The translations under genes were made by a program, and so were the position numbers. From PFJX01 sp031426815 (GTDB lineage Bacteria; Pseudomonadota; Gammaproteobacteria; Burkholderiales; Thiobacillaceae), in NCBI GenBank assembly GCA_031426815.1, contig JASJPG010000089.1, forward strand, positions 1 through 22,358: a DNA stretch of 22,358 nucleotides, written 5' to 3'. Numbering within the stretch: the stretch's first letter is position 1; each line of letters opens with the position of its first letter. The notes beneath the pieces are model-generated. The model made no database searches. It had not been told where the DNA came from and saw only the letters and a program-made list of their open reading frames with translations. This document shows, piece after piece, positions 22,317 to 22,358 of the stretch.

Positions 22317-22358
22317 GTAGGAGCGCCTTCCAAGGCGCGAAGTCCGGAACAATCGCGC
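22317..22358. repeat. Truncated copy of the palindrome at 528-587
   Basis: The 42 bases match 528-569 at 40 positions; the two changes are in the loop. The right arm is cut off by the window end. It lies upstream of egtD, about 30 bases before the start codon, so part of it may be in the egtD leader or promoter. Confidence 0.85.

Noticed and set aside
1..22358. Several palindromic repeats considered as a CRISPR array
   Set aside because: They are dispersed singly in intergenic gaps, differ in sequence, and have no regular spacers or cas genes.

Overview
The window is high-GC, tightly packed bacterial DNA with proteobacterial gene families throughout. Nitrogen-fixation accessory genes, two multidomain cyclic-di-GMP proteins, egtD and many dispersed palindromes suggest a diazotrophic betaproteobacterium, perhaps Rhodocyclales-like. 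The taxon is an inference; no rRNA or marker gene is present.

Layout. (1) Bases 1-650 hold no intact gene: a broken reading frame cut by the left edge, a decayed PIN-domain remnant, and a nested palindromic repeat. (2) Bases 651-9399 (minus strand) are a nitrogen-fixation block. Read in the direction of transcription it runs nifB, fdxN, a nifO-like gene, a flavodiiron protein (fprA type), two [2Fe-2S] ferredoxins, nifQ, draG, then a large soluble protein with two Cache-like units and a CheW domain. nifB is preceded by a textbook nif control region: a sigma-54 -24/-12 promoter and two TGT-N10-ACA NifA sites 33 bp apart. (3) Bases 9585-12686 (minus) encode a PhnD-like/PAS/PAS/GGDEF/EAL protein, with an FNR-type palindrome upstream. 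(4) Bases 12983-13570 (minus) encode an exported retropepsin-like protein. (5) Bases 14007-18524 (plus) encode a PRC-barrel/EF-hand protein, an EF-hand protein with a Pro/Asn/Gln-rich middle, a flavin reductase-like protein, WrbA, a DUF5335-like protein and a Crp/Fnr regulator. (6) Bases 18654-21143 (plus) encode a membrane PAS-GGDEF-EAL protein. (7) Bases 21311-22285 (minus) encode EgtD.

How the genes fit together. NifB makes the FeMo-co precursor and NifQ supplies molybdenum. The three ferredoxins can supply electrons, the flavodiiron protein can remove O2 or NO, and DraG reactivates ADP-ribosylated nitrogenase reductase. The Cache-CheW protein beside draG may tie taxis to nitrogen or redox state; this is inference, supported by a weaker sigma-54-like promoter. 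The plus-strand genes look like a redox and envelope-stress set with its own Crp/Fnr regulator, whose recognition helix suits the FNR-like sites seen here.

Palindromic elements of at least five sequence types lie in the intergenic gaps. One type occurs at both ends of the window (40 of 42 positions identical). No tRNA, rRNA, CRISPR array, intact insertion sequence or origin was seen.
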